Shown one piece after another: positions 62,705 to 64,000 of a stretch of 64,000 nt of DNA. Source of the DNA: Bacteroidota bacterium (GTDB taxonomy: Bacteria; Bacteroidota; Bacteroidia; Cytophagales; Cytophagaceae); contig JAEYZG010000010.1 in NCBI GenBank assembly GCA_023428135.1, forward strand, positions 62,001 through 126,000. Direction: 5' to 3'. The notes under the pieces were generated by a model. That model was not told the DNA's origin. It did no database searches and saw only the letters and a list, made by a program, of their open reading frames with translations. Position numbers and translations under genes: made by a program. How positions within the stretch are numbered: position 1 is the first letter of the stretch; every line of letters begins with the position of its first letter.

Positions 62705-64000
62705 CTACAATATATAGGTCTGCCTCTTTCCCGGAATTTCAACTTTATATCCTTCACTATTAAGTCTTTTATCAAAGGCTTCCATATTGCCAGGATCTCC
62801 GTGAACGAGAAACACTTTTTTTAACAGGTCTTTGGGTTGATGTTTTACAAAACTTAATAAATCATCTGCATCTGCGTGCCCACTAAAAATATCTGTTCTT
62901 GCAATTTTAGCATGCACTGGAATTTCCTTCTTATTCAACCTAACGCTTTTAGCTCCATTGATAAGCTTATGCCCAATGGTTCCTTCTGCACAGTAACCAA
63001 TAAAGAGAATGGTACTATATGCATTTCGCAGATTGCTGCGCACATGGCTTTTAATCCTTCCACCGGTGATCATTCCTGAAGAAGCAATGATAATGCAAGG
63101 CTCCATAAAATTTGCCAATGATTTACTTTCCTTCTCTGTTTCAATCTGTATCAGATTCTCAAAATCAAAAAGTGATTTATTAACTTTATAAAAGTCTTTA
63201 GCTTCATCATTAAGCTGATCCAGATAATCATCATAAACCTTAGTGGTTCTCTTCGCCATCGGGCTGTCGGCAAAAACTTTTAGTGTTGGGAGCTTTCCTT
63301 CTTTGCTTAATTTATTTAACAGGTACAAAAACGTCTGAGTTCTTCCGATACTGAAAGCCGGGACTATCAGTCTTCCTCGCTTTTCAACACAACATTCATA
63401 AATAATTTTCTCAAGAAGAGTTTCAGGCATATCCTTGCCTTCGTGAACCCGGCCTCCGTAAGTGCTTTCGCAAACAAGATAATCAACATGAGGCAAAGGT
63501 AAAGGATCATTCAAAAGCGGTGAGCTTTTTCTACCTAAATCTCCTGAAAAGGCAATACGCTTTATCGTGCCTGCTTCCTTGAACTCAAAAACAGCAGAAG
63601 CAGCACCAAGCAGGTGTCCTGCAGGAACGAGGGTTACCCATAAATTCTCATTGACGACAAACTTTGAGTTGAGACCTATGGAAATAAAGCGATCAAGGCT
63701 TTTCTCTACTTCACCTTTTGAATATCCAGATTCATTTTGCCTTTCAGTCTTGTGTCTAAAAGCAAATTTGCCAAAGCTTTTTTTCTTTTGAGCTTTGACA
63801 TCAAAAATACTTGCAGAGTCTTTTAATACAAGTTCCGTTAGGGCAATTGTAGGAGCAGAGCATAAAATCTGTCCTTTATAGCCACTTTTAAATAAAAGGG
63901 GAATATTACCGCAGTGATCATAATGAGCATGAGTCAACAACACCAGGTCAATGTCGGAAGGATCGAAGTCAAATATCTCTTCTCCGGGATTTTCCAGATC
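62705..64000 (-). CDS. Beta-CASP metallo-beta-lactamase-fold RNA-processing protein (partial, runs off right edge)
   Basis: At least 431 residues; the frame continues past 64000. The MBL motif is LLTHAHYDHCGNIP near the window edge. Asp and His residues follow in ISGDLGRKSSPL-like FSGDLGR, LVCESTYGGRVH, beta-CASP RLIVPAFSIGRTQTFLYLLNKL, SSGMITGGRIKSH, and the C-terminal SGHADADDLLSF and VHGDPGNMEAF. These are typical of the CPSF/RNase J-like exonuclease family. The upstream start is outside the window. Confidence 0.92.
   Translation of the reverse strand, partial: DLENPGEEIFDFDPSDIDLVLLTHAHYDHCGNIPLLFKSGYKGQILCSAPTIALTELVLKDSASIFDVKAQKKKSFGKFAFRHKTERQNESGYSKGEVEKSLDRFISIGLNSKFVVNENLWVTLVPAGHLLGAASAVFEFKEAGTIKRIAFSGDLGRKSSPLLNDPLPLPHVDYLVCESTYGGRVHEGKDMPETLLEKIIYECCVEKRGRLIVPAFSIGRTQTFLYLLNKLSKEGKLPTLKVFADSPMAKRTTKVYDDYLDQLNDEAKDFYKVNKSLFDFENLIQIETEKESKSLANFMEPCIIIASSGMITGGRIKSHVRSNLRNAYSTILFIGYCAEGTIGHKLINGAKSVRLNKKEIPVHAKIARTDIFSGHADADDLLSFVKHQPKDLLKKVFLVHGDPGNMEAFDKRLNSEGYKVEIPGKRQTYIL

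Noticed and set aside
1..64000. tRNA, rRNA, CRISPR, prophage, transposase, riboswitch
   Set aside because: I looked for TPsiC-like GGTTCGA motifs, evenly spaced repeats, transposase or integrase motifs and known riboswitch cores and saw none. A tRNA or riboswitch scan would be needed to be certain.

Overview
The window comes from an AT-rich member of the Bacteroidota, most likely order Cytophagales; a Sporocytophaga- or Cytophaga-like soil bacterium would fit, but that is inference. The evidence is: at least five secreted proteins ending in type IX secretion (T9SS/Por) sorting domains, a MurF-alanine racemase fusion, lipoproteins with short Bacteroidota-type lipoboxes, abundant A/T codons, and weak Shine-Dalgarno sequences. 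No rRNA, tRNA, CRISPR array, prophage or intact insertion sequence is recognisable.

Layout. (1) 1-8225, all minus strand: a urea acquisition operon read as outer-membrane barrel protein, UreH-type permease, UrtA, UrtB, UrtC, UrtD, UrtE and then urease gamma, which runs off the left edge. It brings urea across both membranes and hands over to urease. A hairpin between urtA and urtB looks like an attenuator, and the promoter region carries three copies of a 9-bp motif. (2) 8822-12297: a DUF4397/T9SS protein, a YceI lipoprotein, two small membrane proteins and a VOC protein. (3) 12526-20639: an accessory segment with a GlxA-type regulator, a CotH-kinase-like T9SS protein, two truncated paralogs joined head to head (3' end of a GH3 glucosidase and 3' end of the GlxA regulator), another T9SS protein and the intact GH3 enzyme. 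This looks like a decayed tandem duplication. (4) 20684-26146: a sugar-catabolic run (aldo/keto reductase, TolB-like protein, two xylose-isomerase-like TIM barrels, a Gfo/Idh/MocA dehydrogenase), with a FucP-type sugar transporter at 30504-31838. (5) 26147-37141: gene-poor DNA, a lipoprotein, an AlkD/AlkC-like plus J-domain gene pair, an SGNH hydrolase beside a large membrane protein with a trypsin-like domain, and small hypothetical genes. (6) 37461-53762: mostly housekeeping genes: aspS, tadA, sod, murF-alr, recX, ribH, pdhA, recF and a DciA-like DUF721 gene, with T9SS and hypothetical proteins between. (7) 53767-55950: three stand-alone receiver-domain proteins with a DUF983 protein and an acyl-CoA-binding protein. 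(8) 56195-64000: a THUMP methyltransferase, a lipid kinase, a metallophosphoesterase, an FAD-Rieske oxidoreductase, VOC and DUF427 proteins, and a beta-CASP/MBL nuclease cut by the right edge.

The points most worth following up are the repeated motif at the urea operon promoter, the fused pseudogene pair, the HEAT-repeat/J-domain operon, the membrane-tethered trypsin-like protein, and an orphan plus-strand terminator at 43404-43440 that may end a small RNA. Functions are from reading the sequence only; no database search was run.
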